A program made the translations under genes and the position numbers. A model generated the notes under the pieces. That model had not been told where the DNA came from. It did no database searches and was given only the letters and a program-made list of their open reading frames with translations. Below are positions 9,115-24,628 of a DNA stretch of 64,000 bases, in pieces. The stretch spans positions 62,001 through 126,000 of the forward strand of contig NZ_WHOL01000039.1 in NCBI RefSeq assembly GCF_009745975.1. Reading direction: 5' to 3'. Numbering within the stretch: the stretch's first letter is position 1; each line of letters opens with the position of its first letter. The stretch is from Actinokineospora pegani (GTDB lineage Bacteria; Actinomycetota; Actinomycetes; Mycobacteriales; Pseudonocardiaceae).

Positions 9115-9897
9115 TCAGTTCAGCGGCCGGGTGCCCTCGGGCACGCCGCCGCCCTGGTGCGCGGACCCGACCAGGTCGGCCAGGGCCGTGAGCGCGACCT
9201 GCTGCGACAGCGGGCCGAACGAGACCCGGGCGACGCCCGCCTTCTCCTGGTCGGCCAGCGCTGGGGTGCCCGGGATGGCGATGGTGGTCAGCTTCCGCTC
9301 GCCGAACGCGTCGACCAGCGCGGAGATCTGGTCCAGGTCCAGCCTGCCCGGCACGAACACCACCGGCGCGCCCGCGGCCAGGTAGGCCTTGCCGCGCTCG
9401 ATGGCGTCGGCGAGGACCTCGGCGGGGTCGCGGTCGCCCGCCTTGACGAAGGCGTCGGTGCGCGCGTTGAGGACGAAGTCCGGCACGCCCTCGGCGTCGG
9501 CTGCCCGCAGCACCGCCTCGACCTGGGCCGCCGCCTCGGCCACCGGCTTGAGCTGGTCCTCGATGTTCGCCCCGACCACGCCGACGCCGATCGCCCGGCG
9601 CACGGTCTCGGCGGCGTCGCCGTAGCCGCCCTCGAGGTCGGCGGTGACCGGCAGGCTCGTCGCCTCGACGATCCGGCGCACCTCCTCGATCATCTCCGCC
9701 ACCGGGATCTTCTCGCCGTCGGGGAAACCCCGGCTGGCCGCGATCGAGTGGCTGGCCGTGGCCAGGGCCAGGGTGCCGGGGACGTCGGTGACGACCTTCG
9801 CCGAGATCGAGTCCCACACGTTCACCACCGTGAGCAGCTCCGGCGCGGTGTGCAGCCTGAGCAGTTCCGTCGCGCGAGCCGCCGAACCTGTCGTCAT
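9115..9897 (-). CDS. Isocitrate lyase / PEP mutase-family enzyme
   Basis: 260-residue TIM-barrel enzyme of the PEP mutase/isocitrate lyase superfamily. Family marks: VVNVWDSISAKVV near the N-terminus, the magnesium-binding LPVTADLEGGYGD (residues about 82-94), VGANIEDQ and the DFVLNARTDAF strand. The lyase-type KKCGH cysteine motif of true isocitrate/methylisocitrate lyases is absent, so it is more likely one of the small C-C or P-C bond cleaving members (oxaloacetate decarboxylase/phosphonate-type) of unknown substrate. Start ATG at 9897 is preceded by GGAGAG; a longer frame to 9963 lacks a good ribosome-binding site. Divergent from the gene at 10026. Confidence 0.85.
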   Translation of the reverse strand: MTTGSAARATELLRLHTAPELLTVVNVWDSISAKVVTDVPGTLALATASHSIAASRGFPDGEKIPVAEMIEEVRRIVEATSLPVTADLEGGYGDAAETVRRAIGVGVVGANIEDQLKPVAEAAAQVEAVLRAADAEGVPDFVLNARTDAFVKAGDRDPAEVLADAIERGKAYLAAGAPVVFVPGRLDLDQISALVDAFGERKLTTIAIPGTPALADQEKAGVARVSFGPLSQQVALTALADLVGSAHQGGGVPEGTRPLN

Positions 9898-10025
9898 CGG
9901 ACTCTCTCCGTTCACTTGTGCTGTGTCCTCTTCAAGGGCCCAACGTCCCGCGCGGCCGAACACATCCCGGGATCAGTGTGATCCACATCGGGCGGTGTAA
10001 CGCCCATCCCGTTCGCGGATATACC

Positions 10026-10970
10026 GTGTCCGTGCCGGAAGACATCTTCAACCACCCCGACCTGCGGGACCCGGAGTGGGAACGCCTCAAGAAACGCATC
10101 GACGAGGCGACAGCGCCCGAGCCGCCCAAGCGGAAGCGGCGCGGGTTCCTCGCGCGGCACAAGGGCGCGGTCTTCTCGGTGTTCGCGATCGCGGCCGTCG
10201 TCGGAGCGGGCACCGTCCTGGTGTCCGGCACGGACCGGGGCGCGGTGCACACCTCGCCGACCTCCACGCCCACCAGCCAGGAGCCGGTGCGCCGGGTGGA
10301 CCTGGCCCAGCCCTTCTCGGGCACGCCCGCCGCGGCCTGGGCCGACGGCGAGGCCGCGGTCGTCGTGCCCGCGGCCACCCCGATGGGCCGGTTCAGCGCC
10401 GAGGAGGTCGCCGAGGTCCTCGGCGCGGTCCGGTAGGCGCTGGTCAGCGGGCGGATGGACCCGGAGGTGGTGCACGGCCGCGACGTCGAGCGCTACGCCG
10501 CCCAATTCGCCCCGGGGATGCGCGAGGACATCCGGTCCGACGTGGTGTACCGGACGGCCGTCGCCGCCGGTCACCGCCTGCTCGACGTGCCCGTCAAGGC
10601 CACCGGGACGATGACCTTCGGTGTCGGCCAGCCGGGCGAGCTGGTGGTGCGGACCGAGCACAGCTTCGCCTACGCGTTCCAGCCGCCGGACCCTGAGCGG
10701 GTCACCGACACGATGGACATCGTCAGCATCGTGCGGGTCAGCGCCGAGTACTCGTTCTACCGCGGCAACTGGGAGCCGGAAGGCCTGGGCCTGTGGCTGA
10801 CCAAGACCCAGGTCTACCTGTACTCGGCTCAGTGCGCGGCGGCCAACGCCGGGTACCTCGCCCCCGCGATCAGCGACACCACCACGGCGGAGCGCCTGGG
10901 CGACGAGGAGGAGGTGCGGGAGCAGGTGTTCGACCCCGCCCAGCCCCCGCCCACGGAGACGAACTGCTGA
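10026..10970 (+). pseudogene. Membrane-anchored hypothetical protein interrupted by an in-frame TAG
   Basis: One frame runs from the GTG at 10026 to the TGA at 10970, broken only by TAG at 10434-10436. Before it lie a charged cytoplasmic head (RKRRGFLARHKG), one membrane helix (AVFSVFAIAAVVGAGTVLV) and a secreted stretch ending SAEEVAEVLGAVR. After it, the same frame continues ALVSGRMDPEVVHGRDVERYAAQF and 170 further residues with two cysteines. The joined product would be 313 residues plus one at the stop, and the break sits in a helix where a Gln (CAG to TAG) would fit well. This is therefore a nonsense-mutated gene, a sequencing error, or, less likely, a readthrough. No known function. Confidence 0.7.
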
Positions 10971-10974
10971 CCCG

Positions 10975-12573
10975 TCAGGGGCGGTGCATCCGCTCCCACA
11001 GCTCGGGCCACGGCGCCACCGGGGCCTTGAGCACGTAGACCGGCACGCCCTGGTTGGCCGTCTTGGCGGTCGTCTCCGGCAGCCGGATCGTGTCGACCCT
11101 GCGGATGTCGCCGAAGAACTGGCTGAGCCACTCCTCGGTGCCGCCCACGTAGATGACCTGCTGGGTCGTGTCCACGGGCCTGCCGGTGAACCAGTAGCCG
11201 CGCTCGGGGCCGTAGGCCTGCGGCAGCCCGCGCTGGCGGCCGTAGTAGTCCAGGGCGCTGGCCTGCCAGTAGCTGTCGCCCATGACCACGGTGTCCGCCC
11301 GCGACGGCAGGCTGCGGTAGACGTCGGCGGCGGTCTCGGCGACCGCGGGCCACCCCAGGCTGCCGCTGGCCTGGAAGTCGACCAGGTCGACCCCGGTGAA
11401 CCCGTCGACCGGGCGCACCGGCAGCGTCAGGTACACCGCGACCGGCACCGACAGCGCGAACACCGGCCACGACGGCACCCACCGCCACCACGCCGCGGTC
11501 CGGCCCGCCTCGATCCGCAGCGCCGAGGCCGCGAACAGGATCGGGTACATGCCCGCCACGTAGTAGTAGCGGTTGGCGAACACCAGGACGATCACCGTCA
11601 CGACCGCGACGGCCCAGCCCAGGAACCGGTACGGCCGCAGCTCCGGCGCCCGGAACAGCGTGTAGAGCCCGTGGCAGAGCAGGAAGGCGCCGATGGGCAG
11701 GCCCGCCATGGCGACCGCCAGCGGGATCGTGCCGAGCGTGCCGCCCAGCAGGCGGGCGTTCTGCTCCTTGATGACCTCCTGCATCAGCAGGTAGGGCCAG
11801 TCGTTGTCCATCTGCCACAGCAGCGTCGGCAGGGTGACCACGACGGTGATCACGCCGCCCACCCACAGCGCCGGGCGGCGCAGCAGGTCGCGCGGGCCCG
11901 CGACCAGCACGCCCACGATGATCCCGACCCAGAGGAACGCGATGAGGAACTTGCCCTGCATCGCCACCGCCGTGGCCAGCCCGGCGCCCACCAGCAGCCA
12001 GTCCGAGCGGTCGCGCACCCAGCGCACCACCAGCCAGGTCACCAGCACCCACAGGAACGGGTCGACGGTCGAGGTGGCCAGCACGTGCCCGGAGGCCAGG
12101 ATCTGCCAGGCCAGCGCGTACGCGCCCGCGGTGATGACCTGCGCCTTGCGCCCGCCGCCGAACTCGCGGGCGATCAGCGCGCTGACCACGACGCCCGCCG
12201 AGGTCAGCAGCAGCGGGATGATCCGCAGCGCGAACCACGAGCCGGGGAACAGCGCGTCCATCGATTTGGCCAGCCACGGCAGCAGCCACGGGTTGTCCGC
12301 GTAGCCCCACGCCCACTGGTGCTTGCCGGTGGCCAGGAAGTACAGCTCGTCGCCGAAGTAGCCGAATTTGCCCGCGACGGCGAGCAGCACCAGGCCGACA
12401 GCGGCGGCGATGGCGTAGACGGGCAGGCGGGCGAACTCCGGCGGTCCCGTCGGCTCGGGATCCCCCTCGTCGACCACCGCCGCCGCGCTCGCGCGCTCGT
12501 CGTCCACGTCGTCTTGGTCAGCGAAATCGGCTGCGAAATCACTGCCAAGATCTCCGCTTCCGCTGTCGGCCAT
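10975..12573 (-). CDS. GT39/ArnT-like membrane glycosyltransferase
   Basis: 532-residue polytopic transferase of the dolichyl/polyprenyl-phosphate-sugar family (PMT_2, GT39/GT83-like). After an acidic 45-residue head comes a first helix and the family motif GYFGDELYFLATGKHQW with the catalytic Asp75-Glu76, followed by WGYADNPWLLPWLA. About eleven helices follow, then a C-terminal extracytoplasmic domain from residue about 400 (ADTVVMGDSYWQASALDYYG). Such enzymes move a sugar from a polyprenyl phosphate donor to protein or lipid outside the membrane. It is the last gene of the synthase operon, 4 bp after the acyl-AMP ligase, so its acceptor may be the product lipid or the secreted esterase (inference). 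Confidence 0.85.
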   Translation of the reverse strand: MADSGSGDLGSDFAADFADQDDVDDERASAAAVVDEGDPEPTGPPEFARLPVYAIAAAVGLVLLAVAGKFGYFGDELYFLATGKHQWAWGYADNPWLLPWLAKSMDALFPGSWFALRIIPLLLTSAGVVVSALIAREFGGGRKAQVITAGAYALAWQILASGHVLATSTVDPFLWVLVTWLVVRWVRDRSDWLLVGAGLATAVAMQGKFLIAFLWVGIIVGVLVAGPRDLLRRPALWVGGVITVVVTLPTLLWQMDNDWPYLLMQEVIKEQNARLLGGTLGTIPLAVAMAGLPIGAFLLCHGLYTLFRAPELRPYRFLGWAVAVVTVIVLVFANRYYYVAGMYPILFAASALRIEAGRTAAWWRWVPSWPVFALSVPVAVYLTLPVRPVDGFTGVDLVDFQASGSLGWPAVAETAADVYRSLPSRADTVVMGDSYWQASALDYYGRQRGLPQAYGPERGYWFTGRPVDTTQQVIYVGGTEEWLSQFFGDIRRVDTIRLPETTAKTANQGVPVYVLKAPVAPWPELWERMHRP

Positions 12574-12577
12574 GTGC

Positions 12578-14359
12578 TCAGCCCCCCATCCGCAAGGTGC
12601 CCTCGGCGTAGCGCGTCCGGCAGGCGGACCGCTGGATCTTGCCGCTGGAGGTGCGCGGCACCTCGCCCGGCCCGAGGATCATGACCTCGTGCACGGCCAG
12701 CGCGTGCGCGCCGGACACCGCGGACTTGACCGCGGTCGAGACCGCCTCGTGGTCCAGCTCGTCGGCGGAGACCTGCTTGGCGCGCTCGGCCACCACGATG
12801 GCCAGCTCACCGTTCTCGCCGGGCACCGAGAACGCGGCCACGGTGTGGCGGCGGATCGCCGGGTGCGCGGCCTCGACGGTGTACTCGATGTCCTGCGGGT
12901 AGTGGTTGGTGCCGTCGACGATGATCAGGTCCTTGATCCGGCCCGCGATGTAGAGCTCGCCGTCCACCTGCACGCCCAGGTCGCCGGTGCGCAGCCAGCC
13001 CTTGCGGCCCCAGCCGGGGTCCACCACGGACCCGTCGTCGTTGGTCAGGACGGCCTCGAAGACCTCGGGCGAGTCCGCCCTGCCCCAGTAGCCCTGGCCG
13101 ACGTTCGGGCCGCTGGACCAGATCTCGCCGACGTTCCCGTCGGCCAGCGCCCGGCCGGTGGCCGGGTCGGCGATGCGCACGAGCTGCCCACCGGCGCCCT
13201 GCCCCGCCGAGACCAGGGTGGTGCCCTCCTCGGCGTGCACGACCCGTCCGGCGGCCAGCGACACCCGGTCGACGGTGATCTCCCTCGGGGCCTCGCCGCG
13301 CGGCGACACCGACACCATCACGACCGCCTCGGCCAGGCCGTAGGTGTGCCGGTGCATCCGCCGGTCCACACCGGCCTCGGCGAAGGTCGAGTAGAAGGTG
13401 TCCAGCGTCTTGGACATGACCGGCTCGGAACCGTCGCCCAGCGACACCACGTGGTCCAAGCTCAGCTTGGCCCGCTCCTCCGGGGTGGTGCGCGAGGCGA
13501 CGTAGCCGTAGGCGAAGTTCGGCGCCGCCGACACCGCCGGGCCGGGGGTCTCGGCGAGCTGCTCGAGCCAGCGCTGCGGGCGCAGCACGAACGCGATCGG
13601 GTCCAGCAGCAGCGCCGGGAACCCGCCCAGGACCGGCGTGGCCAGGCCGACGACCAGGCCCATGTCGTGGAACAGCGGCAGCCAGCACACCGAGGTGGTC
13701 TCGCCCTGCACGCAGTCGTAGGCCTCGTAGCCCTGCGCGGCGTTGGCCACCACGTTGCCGTGGGTGATGATCACGCCCGCCGGGGTCCTGGTCGACCCGG
13801 AGGTGTACTGCAGGTAGGCCACGTCGTCGGCGGACAGCTCCACCGGCTCCGGGCCGCCGGTGGACGGCGGGATCACGTCGACCGCGATCAGCGCCGGGCC
13901 CACCAGGTCGCGCTCGGTGAGGAAGGCCTCCACCGCGTCGGCGTGCGACTTGTTGGTCAGCACCAGCTCCGGCGCGCAGTCGGCCAGCACCGCGGCCAGC
14001 CGGTCGGCGTGCCCCGGCAGCGGGTTGGGCTCGAACAGCGGGACCGCGACCAGGCCCGCGCGCAGCACGCCGAGGAAGGCCACCACGTAGTCGGTGCCCT
14101 GCTCGACCAGCACGGCCGCCCGGTCGCCCCGGTCGGCGCGCTGCTGGCACCACGCGGCGACCGCGTCCACCCTGGCGTTGAGCTCGCGCCAGGTGAGCTC
14201 GGTGATCTGGCCCTCGGGGTCGACGCGGTAGTCCACATAGGCCACGGCGCGCTGGTCGCCCTGGGTGCGGGCCCACCTCGCCAGCGCGTCGGGGAGCGAG
14301 ACGTCGCCGCCGTCGACGGAGTCCGGGGTCCGCCTGAGCTGCCCAGGGGTCGAAGTCAT
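12578..14359 (-). CDS. Fatty acyl-AMP ligase, FadD32-like
   Basis: 593-residue adenylate-forming enzyme that activates a fatty acid and loads it on a carrier domain. Start ATG at 14359 has GGAGG eight bases upstream; an ATG 15 bases earlier overlaps that site. The ATP-binding A3 motif reads QYTSGSTRTPAGVIITH (about 184-200), the FadD32/FAAL version, then WLPLFHDMGLV. The adenylate-binding HRHTYGLAEAVVMVS and the hinge region WLRTGDLG...GELYIAGRIKDLIIV are intact, as is the A10 lysine in RTSSGKIQR. FadD32 charges the N-terminal ACP of Pks13 in mycobacteria; this gene lies two genes downstream of a Pks13-like synthase that also starts with an ACP, so the same hand-off is likely. Confidence 0.92.
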   Translation of the reverse strand: MTSTPGQLRRTPDSVDGGDVSLPDALARWARTQGDQRAVAYVDYRVDPEGQITELTWRELNARVDAVAAWCQQRADRGDRAAVLVEQGTDYVVAFLGVLRAGLVAVPLFEPNPLPGHADRLAAVLADCAPELVLTNKSHADAVEAFLTERDLVGPALIAVDVIPPSTGGPEPVELSADDVAYLQYTSGSTRTPAGVIITHGNVVANAAQGYEAYDCVQGETTSVCWLPLFHDMGLVVGLATPVLGGFPALLLDPIAFVLRPQRWLEQLAETPGPAVSAAPNFAYGYVASRTTPEERAKLSLDHVVSLGDGSEPVMSKTLDTFYSTFAEAGVDRRMHRHTYGLAEAVVMVSVSPRGEAPREITVDRVSLAAGRVVHAEEGTTLVSAGQGAGGQLVRIADPATGRALADGNVGEIWSSGPNVGQGYWGRADSPEVFEAVLTNDDGSVVDPGWGRKGWLRTGDLGVQVDGELYIAGRIKDLIIVDGTNHYPQDIEYTVEAAHPAIRRHTVAAFSVPGENGELAIVVAERAKQVSADELDHEAVSTAVKSAVSGAHALAVHEVMILGPGEVPRTSSGKIQRSACRTRYAEGTLRMGG

Positions 14360-14398
14360 CTGTCCTGCCTCCATCGGTGCTGATCTTGTTCGTGGGTC

Positions 14399-15414
14399 TT
14401 ACAGACCCATGCCGCTGGCCAGGAGCGGCCACGACTTGTGCAGTTGCCGCTCCCAGTAAGGCCACGAGTGCGTACCGGGGGCGTAAAAGTCCGTGGTGAT
14501 GTCCACGCCCGCGCGCTTGGCCTTGGTGGCGAAGTCGCGGGAGTTGCCCAGGGACTGGGACTCGAGCAGGCCGGGGACGATGCCCTTGCCCTCCGGGTCG
14601 AGCGGTCCGAGGTCGCCGTTGCCCGCGGACAGGTAGATCTTGGCCCCCCGCAGCTTGTCCAGTTTGTACGCCGGGTTGTGGTCGATCCACCGCTGCCGCT
14701 GCCACCACGGGTCGCCCCAGAGCACACCCCAGATCAGGAAGCCCTGCGCGATCATGTTGAGCTGGGTGACCTCGGGCAGGCCGGGGGCGAGCACGTCCGG
14801 GGCGCCGCTGTAGGCGGCCACGGCCCCGAACCGGGTGGGGTAGCGGGTGGCGTACTCGAGCGCGCCGTAGGCGCCCATCGACAGCCCGGCCACGGAGTGC
14901 TTGCCCTGCGAGGCGCCGAAGCCGCGCTGGACGATCTGCATGACCTCCTCCATGTGGAAGGCGCGCCAGTTGGGCTTGTTCGACAGCCCGTAGTTCCACC
15001 AGTCGCTGTACATGCCGATCTTGCCCGCGGTGGGCATGACGACCAGGACGGGCTTGTCCGCGGTGAACTGCTCGACGTCGGTGAACTCTGTCCAGGACTT
15101 GTAGTCCTCCTCCTCGCAGCAGCCGTGCAGCAGCCACAGCGTCGAGTAGGCGCGCCCGTCGCCCTGCTGCCACCCGGCCGGGGTGAGCAGCCGGACCTTG
15201 CCCTGGGCGCCCAGGGAGGGGGACTGGATGGTCAGGTCGATGGTCCGCGCGTCGACCTGGGTCTGGGCGACGACCCTGGCGCCGTTGTCGGCCGGGGGCG
15301 CGCTCGCCCGCTGCCTCGCCTCCGCTGAGGGCACCGCCACCAGGGCGGTGGCCGCCAGAGCGGTGGCGAGGCCCGCTAAGGACAGTCTCGTTCTGGCACG
15401 GGTCATCGCGTCTC

Positions 15415-15418
<4 letters not shown>
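14399..15418 (-). CDS. Secreted Ag85/mycolyltransferase-like esterase
   Basis: 339 residues in the alpha/beta-hydrolase esterase D/antigen 85 family. A signal peptide (hydrophobic core LAGLATALAATALVA, cut near residue 34) exports it. The catalytic triad is visible: Ser180 in GLSMGAYG, Asp269 in SAGNGDLG and His317 in GTHSWPYW. The oxyanion loop region LLHGCCEEEDYKSW contains a Cys-Cys pair. The ATG at 15418 overlaps the synthase stop (ATGA); an ATG at 15406 is the alternative. Antigen 85 enzymes move mycolate between trehalose or arabinogalactan acceptors. Here, between the synthase and the acyl-AMP ligase, it probably transfers or hydrolyses the operon's lipid product outside the cell. Related enzymes in non-mycolate actinomycetes can make triacylglycerol, so the acceptor is open. 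Confidence 0.88.
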
Positions 15419-21921
<6,503 letters not shown>

Positions 21922-22507
21922 GTCGTCTGCCGTTCCTTCTGGGTTCGCGCCGGATGGAGGTCCCCTCGGCGCCTCGTCGCTGGGGAACGGGAACTGGTCC
22001 GGTGCGGCTCAGGCTCCGGGGAATCGCCGGTGGATGATGGCCAACCCGATGCGTGACTCGCGAATCGAGATGGACATATTCCGCTCCCCGCTGGCCAACA
22101 CGCGTGATTGTTCTGCGCGCCCGAGGAGAGGATGGGCCAGGCCTGACAGAACTGTCAATGGCGGACCAGCGTCCCTGGGGAGGTGTCTCCCACGTCCCCG
22201 TGTTGTTGTCATCCAAGCGCGTGTCGCGCGGGGTTTTTCAGCACTGGCCGAACAAGTCGGCGTACCGCTGCCCACTTCGGCGCACAGGGCGTAGCCAGAA
22301 ACAGTCATGTTGTGCCAACTTGTGCGCGAAGTGCTAATCGATCACTTTGACTATGTCCGATAACGCCGTTATCTAGTCTTGACCGAATTGGGCTAAGCCT
22401 GGTCGTGATCAAAGTTTCACGTTTCCGAGTCGCTTCGAGCCGCCCTCGGGGCCGAGTGGGCAAAACGGACAAGATTTACTCGGGCGGTCCTGCGCGAGCC
22501 CCGGTGG
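21922..22507. other. Long upstream region of the synthase operon
   Basis: No convincing long gene. The part at 22280-22470 is AT-richer than its surroundings and holds the inverted repeat GATAAC-GCC-GTTATC (22359-22373) and several possible -10/-35 boxes on the minus strand, so the operon promoter probably lies here, giving a leader of roughly 400 bases. A 22-codon reading frame with a good ribosome-binding site sits inside the leader (separate entry). Confidence 0.4.
22009..22077 (-). CDS. Candidate 22-residue leader peptide upstream of the synthase
   Basis: ATG at 22077 is preceded by GGGGAG seven bases upstream, a better site than many real genes here. The product, MSISIRESRIGLAIIHRR followed by FPGA, is short, basic and contains six isoleucines. 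It ends 87 bases before the synthase ATG. It may be a translated leader controlling the operon or a chance frame; no homologue is known to me. Confidence 0.3.
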   Translation of the reverse strand: MSISIRESRIGLAIIHRRFPGA

Positions 22508-22552
22508 ACGACGGCGGGCCGACCCTCGGTCCGAGGGTCGGCCCGCCGTCGT
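22508..22552. terminator. Perfect 22-bp hairpin terminator
   Basis: Two perfect 22-base arms (left 22508-22529, right 22531-22552) around a single central base; the arms begin ACGACGGCGGG on the left. There is no T-run, as is common in actinobacteria. It lies 12 bp past the stop of the minus-strand YbjN-like gene and separates it from the synthase promoter region. Confidence 0.75.
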
Positions 22553-22564
22553 TCGATCAGGCGA

Positions 22565-22957
22565 TCAGAAGTGGTCGGCCTTGGTCAGTTCCCGCTCGAA
22601 GGTGTCGGCACTGGCGACGAGCAGCGCCAGCGGCCGCTCGAACTCCTCGCGCACGCTCAGCTCCTGGATCGGCACGGTGTGCTTGAGCAGTGCCACCCCG
22701 TCGATCACGGCCGCCCCGCCGACCAGCGTCGTGCCCGCCAGCTCCAGCAGTCTGGCCAGGTCGATCGACCCGGCCCGGCCCACCGCGGAGGAGATCTCCA
22801 GCCACGCCCGCCCGTCCTCGTCCGGCACGTGGTGCACGGCCACCTGCTGGCTCCGCCCGCCCTCCGTGTCGAGCCGGAAGCGCAGCCAGCTGTCGCTCTC
22901 CTCCAGCACCTCGTACCGAGCGCGGACAAAGTTGATCACATCAGTCCAACTGGTCAC
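22565..22957 (-). CDS. YbjN-like / type III secretion chaperone-fold protein
   Basis: 130 residues from the GTG at 22957, chosen because GGGAGG stands eight bases before it; a GTG 21 bases earlier would put that site inside the gene. The sequence SWLRFRLDTEGGRSQQVAVHHV, the central strand AWLEISSAVG and the long C-terminal helix ending in FERELTKADHF resemble the YbjN/T3SS-chaperone-like fold common in actinobacteria, whose role there is unknown. The fold is a dimeric protein-binding scaffold in its best-known members. The gene stands alone, with a strong AT-rich promoter upstream (23047-23065) and a perfect terminator downstream. Confidence 0.65.
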   Translation of the reverse strand: MTSWTDVINFVRARYEVLEESDSWLRFRLDTEGGRSQQVAVHHVPDEDGRAWLEISSAVGRAGSIDLARLLELAGTTLVGGAAVIDGVALLKHTVPIQELSVREEFERPLALLVASADTFERELTKADHF

Positions 22958-23046
22958 CGTCGTATCCTCCCGCGTCACGCCGCCGGGTCATCGTAGTACC
23001 CGGTGTTCGGCGTTCGCGGCCGAACGGTAAGGGCAATGTGTCGGGT

Positions 23047-23088
23047 ATAGTAATTTACTATTATATATCCAGATATTCAGGCTGGCTT
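23047..23088 (-). promoter_or_regulatory. AT-rich promoter with inverted repeat
   Basis: On the minus strand, TATAAT (23065-23060) is a perfect -10 box, with a TGAAGC-like -35 about 19 bases upstream. It overlaps the perfect inverted repeat ATAGTAA-T-TTACTAT (23047-23061). This is the most AT-rich spot in the window and lies about 100 bp upstream of the YbjN-like gene. Confidence 0.5.
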
Positions 23089-23123
23089 CACGCAGGTGAC
23101 AGGGCGGAAACGCCCCGGCGGGG

Positions 23124-24590
23124 TCAGGTGCCGCAGAACGTCTGGTAGCCGGCGCCGAAGTCGCCCGGGGCGGGCTCGGCGTAGCGGTCGAGGCCGTCTC
23201 GTTCGGTGTAGGGGTCGCGGACCGCTGCCACCAGTCGCTCGAAGGGGGCGGTGTCGCCCTCGGTGGCGGCTGCCAGGGCTTCCTCGACGAGGTGGTTGCG
23301 GGGGATGTAGACGGGGTTGACGCGGTCCATCGCGTCCGCGTCGGGGGCCAGGGCGGTCCAGCGGGACAGCCACTCGTCGACGGCCGCCAGGTCCAGCACG
23401 GCCTCGCGGGCTCGTTCGAGGTCGCCGCGGGCGGCCTCCCCGAGGCGGCGGTGGAAGGAGGTGTAGTCGACGCGGTTGTCGCGCAGCAGCACGAGCAGGT
23501 CGTTGACCAGGGCGGTGGTCACCGTGTCGTCGAGGCCCTCGGGGAGGCCGAGCTTCGCGCGGGAACCGGCCAGCCAGGCGGTGTTGTAGCGGGAGCGGAA
23601 GGCGCCCAGCCGGTCGACGGCGAGCTCGATGGCCTTGTCCTGGTCGTCGTCGATCAGGGGGAGCAGGGCCTCGGCGAGGCGGGCCAGGTTCCACTCGGCG
23701 ATGGCGGGCTGGTTGCCGTAGGCGTAGCGGCCCGCGTGGTCGATCGAGCTGTACACGGTGGACGGGTCGAACGCGTCGAGGAAGGCGCACGGGCCGTAGT
23801 CGATCGTCTCGCCGGAGATGGTCACGTTGTCGGTGTTCATCACCCCGTGGATGAACCCGACGAGCATCCACCCGGCCACCAGCGAGGCCTGGGCGTCGAG
23901 GACGGACTCGAACAGCGCGAGGTGGGGGTTCTCGGCCTCGGCGGCGTGCGGGTGGTGCAGGGCGATGGCGTGGTCGGCGAGCCTGCGCAGCAGGTCGGTG
24001 TCCTCGGTGGCGCGCGCGTACTGGAACGTCCCGACGCGCAGGTGGCTGCTCGCCACCCGTGCCAGGACCGCCCCGGGCAGCGCTTGCTCCCGGTAGACCG
24101 TGCGGCCGGTCGCCACCACGGCCAGCGACCGGGTGGTGGGGATGCCGAGCGCGTGCATGGCCTCGCTCACGACGTGCTCGCGCAGCATCGGCCCGACCGC
24201 GGCGAACCCGTCGCCGCCCCGGGAGAACGGCGTGCGCCCGGACCCCTTGAGGTGCAGGTCGCGCGGGCGCCCGTCGGCTGGGGTCAGCTCGCCGAGCAGC
24301 AGCGCGCGGCCGTCGCCGAGGCGGGGGGAGTAGCTCCCGAACTGGTGCCCGGCATAGGCCTGGGCCACCGGCTTCGCCTCGGGCGGCACGCCGGTGCCGA
24401 CCAGCAGTCGCAACCCCTCCTGGCCGCGCAGCCACTCCGGGGCGAGCCCCAACTCCGCGGCCAGGCGGTCGTTGAGCACAAGCAGGCGCGGTTCGGGGGC
24501 CTCGGCGGCCTCCCAGGCGATCGCCAGGTCCGGGAACGCGCGGGCGTAGTGGTCGCCCAGCGCGAGGGTGGAAAGCGATGCTGTGCTCAT
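23124..24590 (-). CDS. selO: SelO/YdiU protein adenylyltransferase (pseudokinase)
   Basis: 488 residues, close to the usual size. SelO enzymes have a protein-kinase fold with ATP flipped and transfer AMP to Ser, Thr or Tyr of target proteins, notably in redox stress. Key blocks are present: [18 protein letters not shown] (78-95), [15 protein letters not shown] with the ATP-binding Lys115, the catalytic loop [13 protein letters not shown] (Asp254, Asn255) and the metal site DYGPCAF (Asp264). The C-terminus ends TFCGT, with Cys where animal SelO has selenocysteine near the end; there is no in-frame TGA suggesting selenocysteine here. It is 38 bp downstream of the TspO-like membrane gene on the same strand, so likely co-transcribed. 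Confidence 0.93.
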   Translation of the reverse strand: MSTASLSTLALGDHYARAFPDLAIAWEAAEAPEPRLLVLNDRLAAELGLAPEWLRGQEGLRLLVGTGVPPEAKPVAQAYAGHQFGSYSPRLGDGRALLLGELTPADGRPRDLHLKGSGRTPFSRGGDGFAAVGPMLREHVVSEAMHALGIPTTRSLAVVATGRTVYREQALPGAVLARVASSHLRVGTFQYARATEDTDLLRRLADHAIALHHPHAAEAENPHLALFESVLDAQASLVAGWMLVGFIHGVMNTDNVTISGETIDYGPCAFLDAFDPSTVYSSIDHAGRYAYGNQPAIAEWNLARLAEALLPLIDDDQDKAIELAVDRLGAFRSRYNTAWLAGSRAKLGLPEGLDDTVTTALVNDLLVLLRDNRVDYTSFHRRLGEAARGDLERAREAVLDLAAVDEWLSRWTALAPDADAMDRVNPVYIPRNHLVEEALAAATEGDTAPFERLVAAVRDPYTERDGLDRYAEPAPGDFGAGYQTFCGT

Positions 24591-24628
24591 CCCTTCGACC
24601 CTACCCGCGCGCGTCGGGCGCGGTGGCG

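Noticed and set aside
9115-9897. True isocitrate or methylisocitrate lyase
   Set aside because: Too short and lacks the KKCGH catalytic cysteine motif.
11804-12304. Plus-strand Ser/Thr-rich frame opposite the glycosyltransferase
   Set aside because: Antisense shadow of membrane helices; no start signal or family resemblance.
23124-24590. Selenocysteine in SelO
   Set aside because: The C-terminal residue is encoded by a Cys codon and the TGA is the true end; no in-frame internal TGA.
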